Source: Daphnia carinata
Lineage: Eukaryota; Arthropoda; Branchiopoda; Diplostraca; Daphniidae
Length of the DNA: 64,000 nucleotides
Assembly: GCF_022539665.2 (NCBI RefSeq)
Contig: NC_081339.1
Span: 6,572,367 to 6,636,366 of the forward strand
Direction of reading: 5' to 3'
Shown: positions 31,851 through 44,300 of the stretch, piece after piece
How positions within the stretch are numbered: position 1 is the stretch's first letter
Layout of the letters: each line of letters opens with the position of its first letter
Translations under genes and position numbers: made by a program
The notes under the pieces: model-generated
What the model saw: only the letters and a program-made list of their open reading frames with translations
Database searches by the model: none
What the model was told of the DNA's origin: nothing

Positions 31851-34800
31851 TCAAGGTTCGGTCGAATGCGCTGATTTGTATTTGAACGGATGTATCACTT
31901 GGCAATGAAGCGTTCCAGCTGGTGTGTACACCTTTTCTTGCGGAAAAATTCTGTGATGTTTCTGCTTTTGTTTACTGGCCACAAAAATGTAGCCCTTCAG
32001 AACGAAGGGAACACTTGCGTCCTCGTAAACGAATTGGCAAAGCGAAGCGGACACGAGAAGCGAACGTTTCAGCTGGATATAGCCTTTCTCTACTCCTTTC
32101 GTGGACGCTTTGATTTCTCCGATTTCGATCGTAATCGCTTGCGTTCCTATTTGAATTGTGCCGCGTGAGTCGAGCTCTAGTTCTCCCGACGGAGGGAATG
32201 GCATCAGCTTTTCTTGTTCGGCATTTGAAGCATTGATTGCCTTGCAATAACTAGCAAGGGAGTAATGAATCAGAAAATACCATCCGTGGCCGCATGCTCT
32301 GCCTTTTTTGTTTTCTTTTGGTTTTGCTGAACCGAAGGATTTGATGTCGTTCCAGTCGATCGTTTGGGCGAGGAACGCCAACGTCGAACGTAGGTCTTTG
32401 TGCACCAGTTTGATACAACGTCGTACATTCTGCAGCGACACTCTGCCGTCAGCGTCCAGCCACGGATATTGTTTGAGATGATCTTCGAGCACGGCAGTGC
32501 ATGTGTGTTTGTAGGTCTTCATTTTGTCCAAAAACCAAAGCAACATATCCTTTTGAATGCCCGTTACGCGTTCGGTGTCGCTATCGTTCGGATTGAGCGC
32601 GTCTCTGATCTTGATGCATTCGGCTGTAATGTCTGCGCGTTTGATTCCCGTTCTTTCGACCACGTGTTTAATAGCTTTGTAAACACTCTTGATCTTGGTG
32701 CCAGGAGAAAATCGAGGTCCGAATTCCTCAATATTGTTCAGTTGAAGACGAATCATATTTTCACCTAGATATCCCATGTCATTAGTTATGTTCCCGATCA
32801 CCTGTTAATCGAAACGTGACAATGTTTTGTTGTATTAAGACATAAAGTTTTTGCGTAATTCATATAGCGTTCACGATTACCGTCAGCACGGTCACGAGTT
32901 GTTGGTAGAAGTCACCGATTTGTTTTTTGCTTTTCTTGGCAGTTTTCGTCGACGTGTCGGGCGGAACCAAAGGAGCCGTACTGGAAAGCGAATTTTTTTT
33001 GTATTTAGCAACAAATGTTGGGCGCTTTTCCTCTGTTCCCTCCTCGCATTCTTGTTCCTGGTCAATACGCCACCGATTGAAAACTCATCCCGATTGAATC
33101 ATTTGAAAAGAAAGAATCGTATGGTTACCTCAGTCGACGAAGATGACGTGCTGTCCGTTTCACTGCTCCCGTTACTTGAGGAAAGCGAATTGGCATCTTT
33201 CAAATCGACATCCTGTTCCAACACAACGAACGTTATCAATTATCCTGGTAAGAATTTTTTTTGTTTTTCGACAGTATATCATTGATTACCGTTGTTGACA
33301 CGTAAGCAGAATCGCAGTTTACCGCACTTCCCGTAGAAACATTTGCCTGCCGATTGTGAAAGACGTGAAGAATATTCAAATCGTTCCTAACCAAGCGAAA
33401 AGTTTGGATTCAAGTTTACGTACCATAGTTTTTCCATGGCCTAGTTCGCAGCCTGAACGCCACAATAAAAAACAAAACAAAAACAAAGTTCTATTAAAAG
33501 AAAACAGAGAAATATTTAAACAAAAACATTAATGACCGTTACTGTTCATCATCGTTGTTGGCAATTCGGGAACGGACTGAGCTTTGGAAACCTATTTGCC
33601 AATCAGTTGGTACACGAACACTTTAAGATTGCGTGCTATTATTCAAATCCGAATTTCATACTACCAAAGTCGGCGCGTACGGCAAACGTGCACTTCTTCC
33701 ATAGTCTGCAAGGCAGGCTGCACTTTTTGCCAGATCCTCCTGCTCCTGCAAATTCGATGCATTCGTAGATTTAGCCCACTTTGCCCTTATGTTTCTCTTT
33801 CCAGGGAAAGGAATATAAGGTGCTGGCTTCTCAGGGACAGCAAAGTCAATCAAATCGCTTCCGACAGAAACACGTTCCACCAAAGATTGAATGAAGTTTG
33901 CATTGAAGCTTTGTGCTGAAAAAGAAACAAACGAAATTCGTTTAAAAGACTAGGCGGAACAAAATTGATAAAAAATTAGTTACGTGTCTCTTCCGCAGTT
34001 TCTGGACTGTATTCGAATTCGCGCTCGCTGTACACGCCGGACGTATTTATAGTTTGATTATCGAGTGCCTACAACAAAACACATTTTTTCATGTCATTAT
34101 TTTATAGTTTTAGTCAATGATTGTAAGACAGTGTAGCTGATTCGTTATAAAAAGCCATTTAGAATAATAGATTTAAAAGAACCCCCCCCCCTTTGAAACA
34201 AACGGAAGCAATATTAACTTATTGAATGTTATGCCAGTAAAAGTTCATTTTATTCATAGTTACCATTGCTGACGCATAAGCAGAATCGCAATTTGCCACA
34301 CTTCCCATAGAAGCATTTGCCGAATTCTGAAAGACAGGAAAATATTCAAATCGTTTCAAAAATATTGAAATTTTTGCGAATATGCCGTTGTTGGCGTTGC
34401 CGTATGACGCTGAGCCAAATTTGCCCACATCAGTTATCAAATATCTAAATTGCATAGTTTATTTTAACCGAAATCTACCATTACCAAATTCGATTCGTTC
34501 GGGAAACGTGCCCTTGTTTCATATATCACAGCCGAAATGAATGTCATGAGATAGAAAAATGTTTCAATTTTAAATCTGGACTTGGACAAAAAAAAAAAAA
34601 GAAAAGAAAGAAAGAATTTGAAAATAATAGTTACATTGCCGATGCGGAATAATCATTAACGATATTGGATCTTCGGTATCAAAATCAATCAAGTTGCTTT
34701 CAGCAAAAATGTCTTCGACCGAAGATTGAATGGAACTTGTCTTGAAGCCTTTTGCCGTAAAAAATAGAGAAACACACAAAATTGGTTTAAAAGAAAAATG

Positions 34801-35097
34801 GAAACAAAATTGACAAAAGAATTAGTTACGTGTCTCTTCCTCATTTGGCATTTCCGGAAGAGGTTGATGCTTCGAATTCTTTTTGCTGCCTTTCTTAAAA
34901 GGGTTCCCTTGAACGTGGCGGAATAAACGGGCAACCAATCAAAATAAAAAATTACATGAACAGAAAATGTTTACCGTACTTAACAAGGAAGGTGCTGTCT
35001 TGAAAGAAGGTTTTGGATTTTTGAAGACATTGCACTCATCTGCGGTTTCCTGCTTCTTAGTTTTCAACGCCTGACGTAATTTTTGGAACGAATTCAT
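31851..35097 (-). CDS. Lineage-specific multi-exon protein with PD-(D/E)XK-like C-terminus
   Basis: The last seven minus-strand exons join cleanly: 34264-34326, 33984-34068, 33665-33915, 33290-33346, 33129-33212, 32881-33057, 31851-32801. Phases are 0 except at the join 33984/33915, which is phase 1. Proposed first exons are 34980-35097 (start MNSFQKLRQALK) and 34830-34907; the joins through 34748 to about 34485 are uncertain. The N-terminal half is low-complexity and acidic/Ser-rich, with repeated LIDF-acidic motifs (NLIDFD, DLIDFA). The C-terminal 400 residues are globular. Near the end, a D in ELDSRG, then ITIEIGEIKAS (E-x-K) and a following GYIQLKR helix resemble the PD-(D/E)XK nuclease core. 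I do not recognise the family. Exons in the N-terminal half come from a tandem duplication of about 1 kb. Confidence 0.6.
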
Positions 35098-35230
35098 AGC
35101 TTGATGATGGAGTACCTACAACTTTCTAAGGCGATTCTTTTATAGTTTTAGTCGATGACTGTAAGACAGTGCAGCTGATTCAATTATTGAAAAAGCACGT
35201 AGGATATTAGATTTAAAAGAAAGCCCATTC
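33290..35230. repeat. Tandem duplication of about 1 kb inside the PD-(D/E)XK-like gene
   Basis: Unit 1 (about 34.26-35.23 kb) and unit 2 (about 33.29-34.18 kb) align through exons and introns. The shared leader includes TATAGTTTTAGTC.ATGA and GATTTAAAAGAA; then come the LIDF exon and the exon with GKCFYG/ANxSxGS. In unit 2 the start codon of unit 1 (AGCTATGAATTCG) has become ACTATAAATACG, and an upstream acceptor (TTGTTGTAG, 34069) turns the first exon into an internal one. Confidence 0.6.
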
Positions 35231-38200
35231 ACACACAAGCAGAGGCAGTATTCACTTGAGGAAATGTTGCGTCGGTAAAAGCTCATTTAAATCTAATGAT
35301 TTTGCAAGTTGTTTTAAACTGCGCACTATGCGAATCCACTTGCTTAGCCTATGTGGTTATGTCGTCCATTATTGCACCACCCTCTGATCGAGATAGTGGA
35401 TGTCCACAAATTACCAATGCTATTGCATTGCAATGTATTCAAGTGTAAGGCATGTGCAGGTACGCAAAGGTTAATAAAAAAAAAAATACGAAATTAGATT
35501 GTAATATGTAAATGGTAAAATAGATTTACCTTTTATAGGATGAATGCCCCAAAATGCAACACGCACAAAAGGGTGATTCCGTTTGCTATTCTCCAAAATG
35601 GAACCATACATCCAGCTGCCTGAGACTGCAGACCACCTATAACGACGATGAGTCAACATCGTACGATGTAAGCTTTACTTATCTGTTTTATGAGCTACCA
35701 AACAGTAGTCCTGATAAGCGCGCCTTGCTTACATGGCTACATAAAATTTTGTAATGGGGATATACAATAAAATTTAGAGGGGCATAATTATTAATTAAAA
35801 CCTTTTCTTTTTGTTTGATACTTTCCCTCGCTCTCATTTTTTATCTTTAAGGTCTTTATCTATCATACTTGAATGAGCGAAAACTTCCCTGGAAACACTA
35901 GAGATTAAATGTAAAATAATAAACAATATTTTGAAAATGTACCAAAAATAAATTAATAATGCATAAAATGAATTTGCTTAGCGGCCGTAAAGAAATAAAT
36001 AGCAGACATTTGAACACACGCAATCGAAACGATACTCGTATGCTGTACAATACGCCATGCTAATATGCTATTTGCTGGTGTAGCTAAGTACTTTAAGCAG
36101 GTGACAATTAATGAAAACTTTCAACAACCGTAGTACCGTTCACTAACGTAAAAGACCGACCCACAAACTTAGGTAGAGAAGAGGTAACTGTAGCTCGTAG
36201 GTTGTTGGTAAGTCTCGCCGTGGCCAATACGTTTCATGGATGCAGGCAGCTAATCCTCGAGCTATGTGACCCTCTTCAATCATAAGCGTTTTGCTGCTCT
36301 CAACTATATTAAAAGTTTTTCGTTTTACAGAGTTGGCGAGATGGGACACTAGACTCGGCTTTGGCGTCGAAGAACGCCATCTACGTGACAACAGTCTATA
36401 ACTACATACTGTGCTAGCATACCCTGGCGGCAGCTTCCACAACCCTTGCTTTTAGTTACTTCGCGCATAGCTAGAAGTCTCTACCGTCGTGGGTTCATCT
36501 CGTTTTCTTTGTAAAAATATTTCGATCGTATTTTGTTTTAATGCAACCCTGTACGGTTGCTAGATTTCATTTTTAGTTTTTCATTTGAGTTTTGGCGGCA
36601 TGGACCTTCTCATGTTTCAGTAAGTTCTCGGAAACTGTCGGGAATGAATTCGCAAACGAATCGGCAATTTATCAAAAACTCAACAAAGAAATTTCATAAC
36701 AATCGAGATTTTATTAGGCTGCGAAAGGCTGGCTATAGTCAAGCACTTGAGTGGCAGTGTGTCAAACAGACAAAATAAAGAAAAGTGCAAATCAAAAGTC
36801 ACGTGTTCGTGTCATCTCATGGCGGCCATTTGGACCCTTGTTACCAAATGTGGCAAAGGATGTGGTAAATGAAAGATTACCACATGGTTGTATTCTCATC
36901 CCTATTTCTTAATTCTTGTTAGTTTCAACTACATTTTCTAGTGTAAGTTGATTTCTAGAACTGTTAATTTTCCGGCTCTTCTTGACTTCATGGATGGGCA
37001 GATAAATCCTCACACACACTTTCAGGAATGTAAAAGGCTTGTTTAGTTAAGGTAGTTCTAACAGTTAGGCAGGCAGGCACCTCCGTTAACCCTTTTTGTT
37101 TATCATTAGTTTATGCCCATTCTCGAGGATGAATAAGCAAATATTCTTTTAAAGTTTCAGGTGTTCTACATCCAGGGGGATCAATTTAAAAGATGTTTCG
37201 AATTGTCGCAACAATCTGGCCTTTTCTGGGTTAGGACACTTGGACTTGTTTAGATGTGCACTAAACGCTGGAATGTTTTGCATCAGAAGAATACTTTGCC
37301 CTGGGTAAACACAAAGTATTCTACTCAATGTTTTTTAAAATGACTTTTATGGCCTTTGATCTAATGGCTTTACTGTTTTTATTGCAGTACTGTCCTTGCA
37401 GTGGGTTCAACGCTGAGGTCACCAACAGGCGTTCGTGAGTACGAATTATCTTCCTTCGAATTTACGTGACCATCTTGCAATTATCGTTTTGCATATGACG
37501 TCCATGATAATGTTATTGCAACTCGCCTATTTTTTTCTTTTGCCTGAAGAAAAAGAAACTGATGACGAATGTTCTCCAAAAAGATGTAGCATCGCTGACG
37601 TCACGTTCGTTTTTAAAGCTCCCCATACGTATGGCACAATGTTTTCTTTCGAGCTGACTGAATTTTGCCCTTGGCTAAAAATTTCATTGCGTGTAGGCTG
37701 GAGCTGATCCGCATAGACGCCCAGGCTTTTTCCTATTTCAGTGTGGTTTTTGTGCAGGTAACACGTGAAGGACATACGCTGCCATCCTGCCACGGCAGAC
37801 TTGCTGGCAAAGAAAAAGCAACGAGGAAATTCCCGGTGCACAAGTCACTTTGGCTATAGGCAAAGTCGTAATATAGACACGGCTGGTTTACCAGTCAGCA
37901 CTCTTCAGCCGTAAGCACCGTGAGCAGACGTTCTTACGGACAAGTGAAGACAACAACAACCTTCGCTTCCAGTTATTTGATACTAGAGGTACGTTAGAAT
38001 TTTAAATTGAATTCGCTTCATTTGTCAATCTTTTTCACGAACTCAAATGGATAGAAAATATTTCGTCATGTACATCTAGTCGATTTGGCTATTCTGGTGG
38101 TGTCCTTAACTTTGTTGTTGGGACCTAAAACGGAAATGTTAAAGGTGACGAATGTAGCAGGAAAAATAAGGACACACAAATGTTTATTTGAGTCTTGTAA

Positions 38201-38366
38201 CTGTTGTAAAAGAGATCAGATGTTGAATGTCATGAGAGGCGTAGTCAAGGTTACTTTTTCCATGGCGTCGCGACGCCTTTTCGCCTGAAGCCACAAACTT
38301 TTTCCTTTCCGGCCTTATTAACTTTTACCGCTTTTATCCCACAGGTGTGTTATTCTATTTTCTCCA
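35098..38366. other. Long gene-poor stretch
   Basis: Frames at 35554-35754, 36143-36442 and 37435-37707 have no recognisable domain and no consistent splice partners. A short MDLLMF frame with a GTAAGT donor near 36600 and a GTACGT donor near 37990 may mark non-coding first exons of the downstream C2-MUN gene. Confidence 0.35.
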
Positions 38367-41300
38367 ATGGCATCCAATTGGAATGAAGAGGATGAACAAG
38401 CCGAGGTTGTTATTAATCCGGAGACTGAAACCCCGGCTTACAACCAACCATGGCAGGAAGCGCTGGAAGTAGACGACGAAGTTATGCGGATTTTGCGAGA
38501 ACATGGCGAGCAAGTGATCGATGACGAGACAGAAATGGCCGCAGATTCCATGGAGGAGGAAGACGGAATCAAGTGAGTCATTTTTCTTTCTGTTTATTTA
38601 TATGCGTTCCCACGTCCAGTCATGCCCACCTTGGAATTTTGCGTGATTACGCTTTACAAAGCACTTAAATTATTGGCCGTTAGATGGCGAGATTGTCGAT
38701 TTTCCCGACTGTTGTTGGCGGTTATTTTGAACGCGGAACGTCTAGTTTTTTTGCGCATCCATTAATCACACTTGGACGGGATATTGCCCTTGCGTCAAGT
38801 TGTTTAATTTATCAACAAGTCGAGGTCATCACAAGCGAGCGTTACACTGAACATATCATCTGGCATTGAAATGAGATCGCCGACATCGTTACTTTGACTG
38901 GGATACGACATAAAAACGAAAAGCAGAGATCCATCGTCATGGAATAACATCTTGCGTCAAAAGAATTTGTTGTTTCACTTAGTTTTTTTTTTTTTTTTAA
39001 TGGTCAAAAGATTGTTGAACTCAAGAAAGGGCTGCGCGTTCAGTAAGTTCATGTCTTCTCATTACAAAAATGAGATCAACGTCCGTTGGGTTGATCTTTG
39101 ATTGCGGGGTGTCTCCTGTTCGCCGTTTTCAGCATGTACAATATCTTGCGCTTCAACAGGAATTTGATTCCATCGAAATGTGCGAAGTAATAAAATATTG
39201 GGGACATACTTCATGCGAATGACACGCGCCAGATATGCGGGACGTTTGTGTTTACTTTTTCTGCACATTTTTTTTTCGTAATAGGATGAGTCATCACAGA
39301 CAGACGCTAATTTTGTTTGAACGATTTTCATTCCCAAGTGTTTCGACCTTCAGCTATGGTTGGGTGGAGGGTTGTCAAGGATACAAGCAACAAAGTTCAT
39401 TACAATCCATTGGTCACCATGTTTTATAATTCTAAGAATTCAAATCATCGCCAAACCAAAATGACCACAACATTTTTCGGGGAAGGGGGAATAGGAAAAA
39501 AAAAACAACTGCAATCGCAGCTCCAGGGTACACTTACCACCTGCTTCGTGAAATTGTCCTTCCGGCGTCATTTCCTGAGGGCACCTGCCACCGTGCTAAA
39601 TTTTATTCCACTTCGAATTGTCCATTTTCCCGCTTGGCCGTATAATCACAGGAAAAATGCATTTGATATTCTCGATTAAAGTCTAAACATCAGGCGTGAG
39701 CTGATCACATTTCTTTTTCGTATGTGTTCGATGATGCTGGTATCGGATTAAATGGCGATGGGAAAAAGGAAAGAGGTTTTAGATTCATCCGAGCGGATGA
39801 TGGGTCTCGAGTTTTTGTGGGGGATCATAGTGATGTTATTTAATTCTGAAAGGCGGCGGGCGGAAGCTTCACATCTGGAACGCATTTTGACCCCATCCGT
39901 ACGGGAACGACGTTTTTTCCCCCTACCAGCCGTAAAGTAATAAAATTAGGAATTTAGTTTCTTTTTCGTTAGGGTGTTGTTTGTTTACTCAGCCCCTTGG
40001 AAAATGGCTACCATTCCTTTATTTCTTCCTTTTCAAAGATATTTAGGGAATGGAATGGGTTTTTTTTAAAGGGGGTGTTTCCCATCTGTCAGGAAACAAA
40101 AAATGATCGCAGACCTGTTGACATTTCAACTGCATCAATCGCCGAGTGAACACGATGCAAATGTTACCTCACCATGGGATTAATTCGTTCTTTTTCAAAT
40201 TGAGGTAAATTTAGAAAGAAAAAAAAAAAGCCCTTAAATTAAATGTCTTATTCTGGGAAATGTTTTGAATTCCTGTACGCTTCTCACCCCTCCGTGTTAG
40301 TCTCCCTTTGTTTTTATTTTCAGCTCCCCTCTTACCTCTTCGGCACAAACCCGCACGCGGACACTACTGTTGTGTAACGTGGGCGTGATTACGGCTCCGC
40401 ATGAGTCACGCTTGTGTGTAGCTTCCGGCTATTCTACCTTCGAGGCATAGCGTAAAATTGATCTATTTCAAATGTTTCAAACGAGAAGAAAAAGAGTTCC
40501 GGGTCGCTGCTCTTCTTTTTCTAAAGAAACAGACAACTCATTTTGATGATTTGATGGACCTTGATCCAGTCTTTCTTGACAAGTAGCAGACGACCTTTTT
40601 CGATCTCAAGTAGTTGAGCAATGGCAAACTTTGAACTTGGAAATTTAGCGATTCGATAAAAATCCAGAATCCTTTTAAAAACAGTTGGGGTCTTTGAAAA
40701 TAACCTTTTTATTTAACGTTCCTAGTTATTTCAAACGAATACTTTGTAAATTCACCCCGACAGCCGCATGTTTGTTAGGCAGTCACGTGTTGAGATGAAA
40801 GAACAGGGGGATGCGAGTAGCCTTGCACTTCCGGCGTGTGCGTGCCGCAATGACGTAGCTATTACGACGTGAAGGGGGACCACAGTTGATTTCGTTTTTT
40901 TTTTTTTAAAGAATAACTTGCAAAGCTTTCCTTTAAGTCAGCTTCTGTAACGTGTTTATCTTGTTTACGCCGCAGTTTCCTTTAATTATTCCGGTTTTTT
41001 TTTTGTTTCTTTGCACGAAATTCCCGCGGGCAACTTGACGTACGACCTAAACAGCATCGTGTGGCATTTAGGGAAAAAACCGGTTTGCAAAGCGGTCAAA
41101 CACATTTTCCTTTTCTCGATTAACGTCACAGACAGCCTCCAGCAGATTTGAATTGTGTTACTGCCATCTTCGTAACAAAACTCGTACAGTCAAGCGTCTG
41201 CGTTCGTCGTGAACGTTTGTTTTGTTTGCGTAATCTGCTATGATTTTAATCTAAAAAAAAAAGAATGAAATTCACAAGCAATTGGTTGGCTCAGTCGCTT

Positions 41301-44300
41301 CAAGATGTCAGTTTGCCCGACATGTTGAGTTCCTTGTTCCCCGCTCTACTGGCACCGTAAGTACCCTAAAAATAAAACTTTTGGATAGGGCGCAAAATTG
41401 TGTGACTTTTTAGTTATGTTTGTAACCATGGTGATGTGACGTCGCGACGCCCCTCCGTAAAAAAAAAAAAAAAGCGCTGCAGGCAAGGGAGGGAACATTG
41501 TATTCCTGATGGGTCGTAGTTGCCGCAGTCGACTAGGTTACCTGGACCGGAGCGGTCATGGTTTTGGGACCTCGTGAAATTTTGCGTGTTAGGCGCTCCT
41601 ACCAGTGTCCCCTCGCGAACATTCACGCAACTTTGATTTTTGGTTGAAATCGTAACGATAGTTTTGTTGATATTTCTGTTAAGTTTGGACGTAAGATTTG
41701 TTCATGGAAGGATAGACAATCGTTTGTGTGCCCCTTCATTTTTCTTTTATTGTCATGGAATTCGAGACATGACGATCATCATCATCCGGCCAGGAAGCCG
41801 GTGCCATTAGAGTTTTTTTTTGAAATCTCTCGTTTTCTTTGTGTGTTCTCGTGGTGTGTTCCAGTTGCTACGAGGAGGGGGATTGATTGCTTGAGGAAGT
41901 ATCAATTAATAACTAGAAAAAGGCAGTAGGGTGGGAGTATTTGAAAAGGAACAATTGAAGCTGCACGATACTCGAGTGAGGATCGACTCAACATGAGCTG
42001 TTCTACTCGAGTGAAGAAATGCGGTGGCCGACGTGTGGACAACAACAGCAACAACAACAATCGACGTTCGTTGCTGTTCTTGCTCGGTAGCGACGGTGGC
42101 GGAATGAGCAATCATTCAGCTTCCGCTTGGTTCCACAACTCGTTGCAGCACTTGAGCCACAGTTGGCACCGATTCAACAAGTTGGGCATCAGTCGCGATA
42201 AAAAAGCCGATCGCTGTTCCACTTGGTTTGTTGACCAGACAGATAACAATAACAAAACGCTTCCTTTCTTTGCATTTCCAAGGTTTGCCGTCTTCCACCC
42301 ATTCAATGTTATTTATTAAACATTGGTTTTAACGTTTGTATATTTGTATTGAAAATAGGAGAACGATCAGCGAGGAATCCATCGACTTCTTTGACCGATT
42401 TTCAAAGATCAGCGAACGTGCCAACACTCAAAGGATTCCGGCCGGACGGCGAGGCGCTCAGCTGAGAGAGGATGACACGGTTGAGGAAGCGTTCGTTCGA
42501 GCCAATCGTATCAACAAGTTGGACCACCAACGCATCACGTCGAGTCCTCAGTTGAGTGATGGGTCGGACGAAGGAGCCGATCGGGTCGAGTCTGCTCCAT
42601 TACCGGCTCCGAGATCTCGACCCAGGTCTCGCGTTCCAACTCCCACCGGCCATCTTGCCTGGATCTGGGGACCCGAACTGATCGTCGGTGCCGAGGTATG
42701 GATCACATTCTTTCTTAAAAATATATATTTATGTATCCATTTTGGATGGGATGGAAATAAAAAAATGTAGGGCAGGAATCCGCAACATTCCCGTTCGGAA
42801 TTTTGATGTGGGCCTCTGGACAACTTTATTCGAGATGATAAGAGTAGAGATAAACAAGTTTTTCTGGGGAATGGCAGTGTGAGGGAGTTAAGAGAGATAA
42901 TCTAAACATTACGAAGGACTATAAAACAGCATATTGGCACACGCACTCACGGACGTTGTTTACATGACTTGTGCGCCGACACGCAGCGTCTGCTCTATTT
43001 CTGGCCTTAGCTAGTAGTTCCAGACTCTTGAAAGAGATTCAGCTTCCGTGCTGCTCAGTCCGATTCGTGCGAAAGACTAGAATAGGTTTCGTTGTGAAAT
43101 TATCGCACAGACAAACAACAAAAATTGTAGGGAAAAACAAAAAAGAATGAGTGATGACGTACAGCAAGTTTGTACATTTTTCGTTTATGTTCTTCATCTT
43201 TCACTCGAGTCATTTCTGTTGTTCTTTTTGGATGTAGGCGGAGAATGTTTATTGCGAAGTGCTCTACAGTCTTCTGCACGCCATAAGCCGTACGGGATGT
43301 GACAACAGCAGCATAGATCAAGTCTTTGACTACTTAAAACGATCGTTCCAGTTTACCGACGCCAAACATGAAGAATTATTGTCAACTGTTAGGCAGAGGA
43401 CGGTAAGTGGATGCGTCTCTCAATTTAATTCAAGTTTGTGTTTGAATTGGAACTATTTGTTTTATTAGCCACCAGATGTCTCGTTGCAATTGGGCGTCCT
43501 CCAGGCCCGCAATTTGAAGGGCAAGGACGTCAACGGTAACTGATTTTAATTCAATGATGTCATCCGAGATATTTTCGCTAATGAATTTTGTTCGTTCGCA
43601 AGGTATGAGTGATCCTTACTGTTCCATATGGATTTCGAGCAATCGCCAAAAGTTTCAGGATACGTCCATGAAACCGAGGACTCTGGATCCCGTGTGGAAC
43701 GAGACGCTGAATTTGTAAGACTCATTAAAAAAAAAAAATGAACACATTTGCGTGTTGCAGAATCTCTGCTTAATATTAAAAAAAAACTCTTTGGTTTGAA
43801 ATTAGTGCGATAAAGGACGTAAATGAAGATATTTTGCAGCTAGAAATCTGGTAAGTTGTTTAAGCGCCATCTATTAAACATTCTTTATAAACGAGAAATA
43901 TTTCTTATTTAGGGATTACGATCCAGATGAAACTGTCAAAGAAAAGATGTCGCGTATCACCGAAGTTAAAGATTTACGCGGAATGGGCATCTTGCTAAAA
44001 CAAATCGCTGTAGCTTCAAAAGCGCCAGGAAAACCGGCCCATAAATTCCTTGGTTTATTGAACGTCGGACTTAAATCTATTCCGCTCTCCGGATTGGAAC
44101 GCTGGTACCAGCTGGAAGGCCGAGACAAGACTAAAACGAAGGAGCGCGGAGAGATCCGTCTCAATTTGACACTGTCGGCCAGCCGTCCCGATACATCCGA
44201 GCAATTCACGTTGCAAGAAAGCTTCATCCATTACGAACGCTTACTCAGGATCGTTGTGGAACACGAAATGCGAGCAGATAGCGAATGGCGTGGCGTTATC

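Noticed and set aside
34226-34246. Minus-strand FTG-I motif resembling the FTGL exon
   Set aside because: Reads F-T-G-I-T with no stop and no matching first exon.
35554-35754. Plus-strand 66-codon frame
   Set aside because: No domain and no splice context; overlapped by an equally long minus-strand frame.
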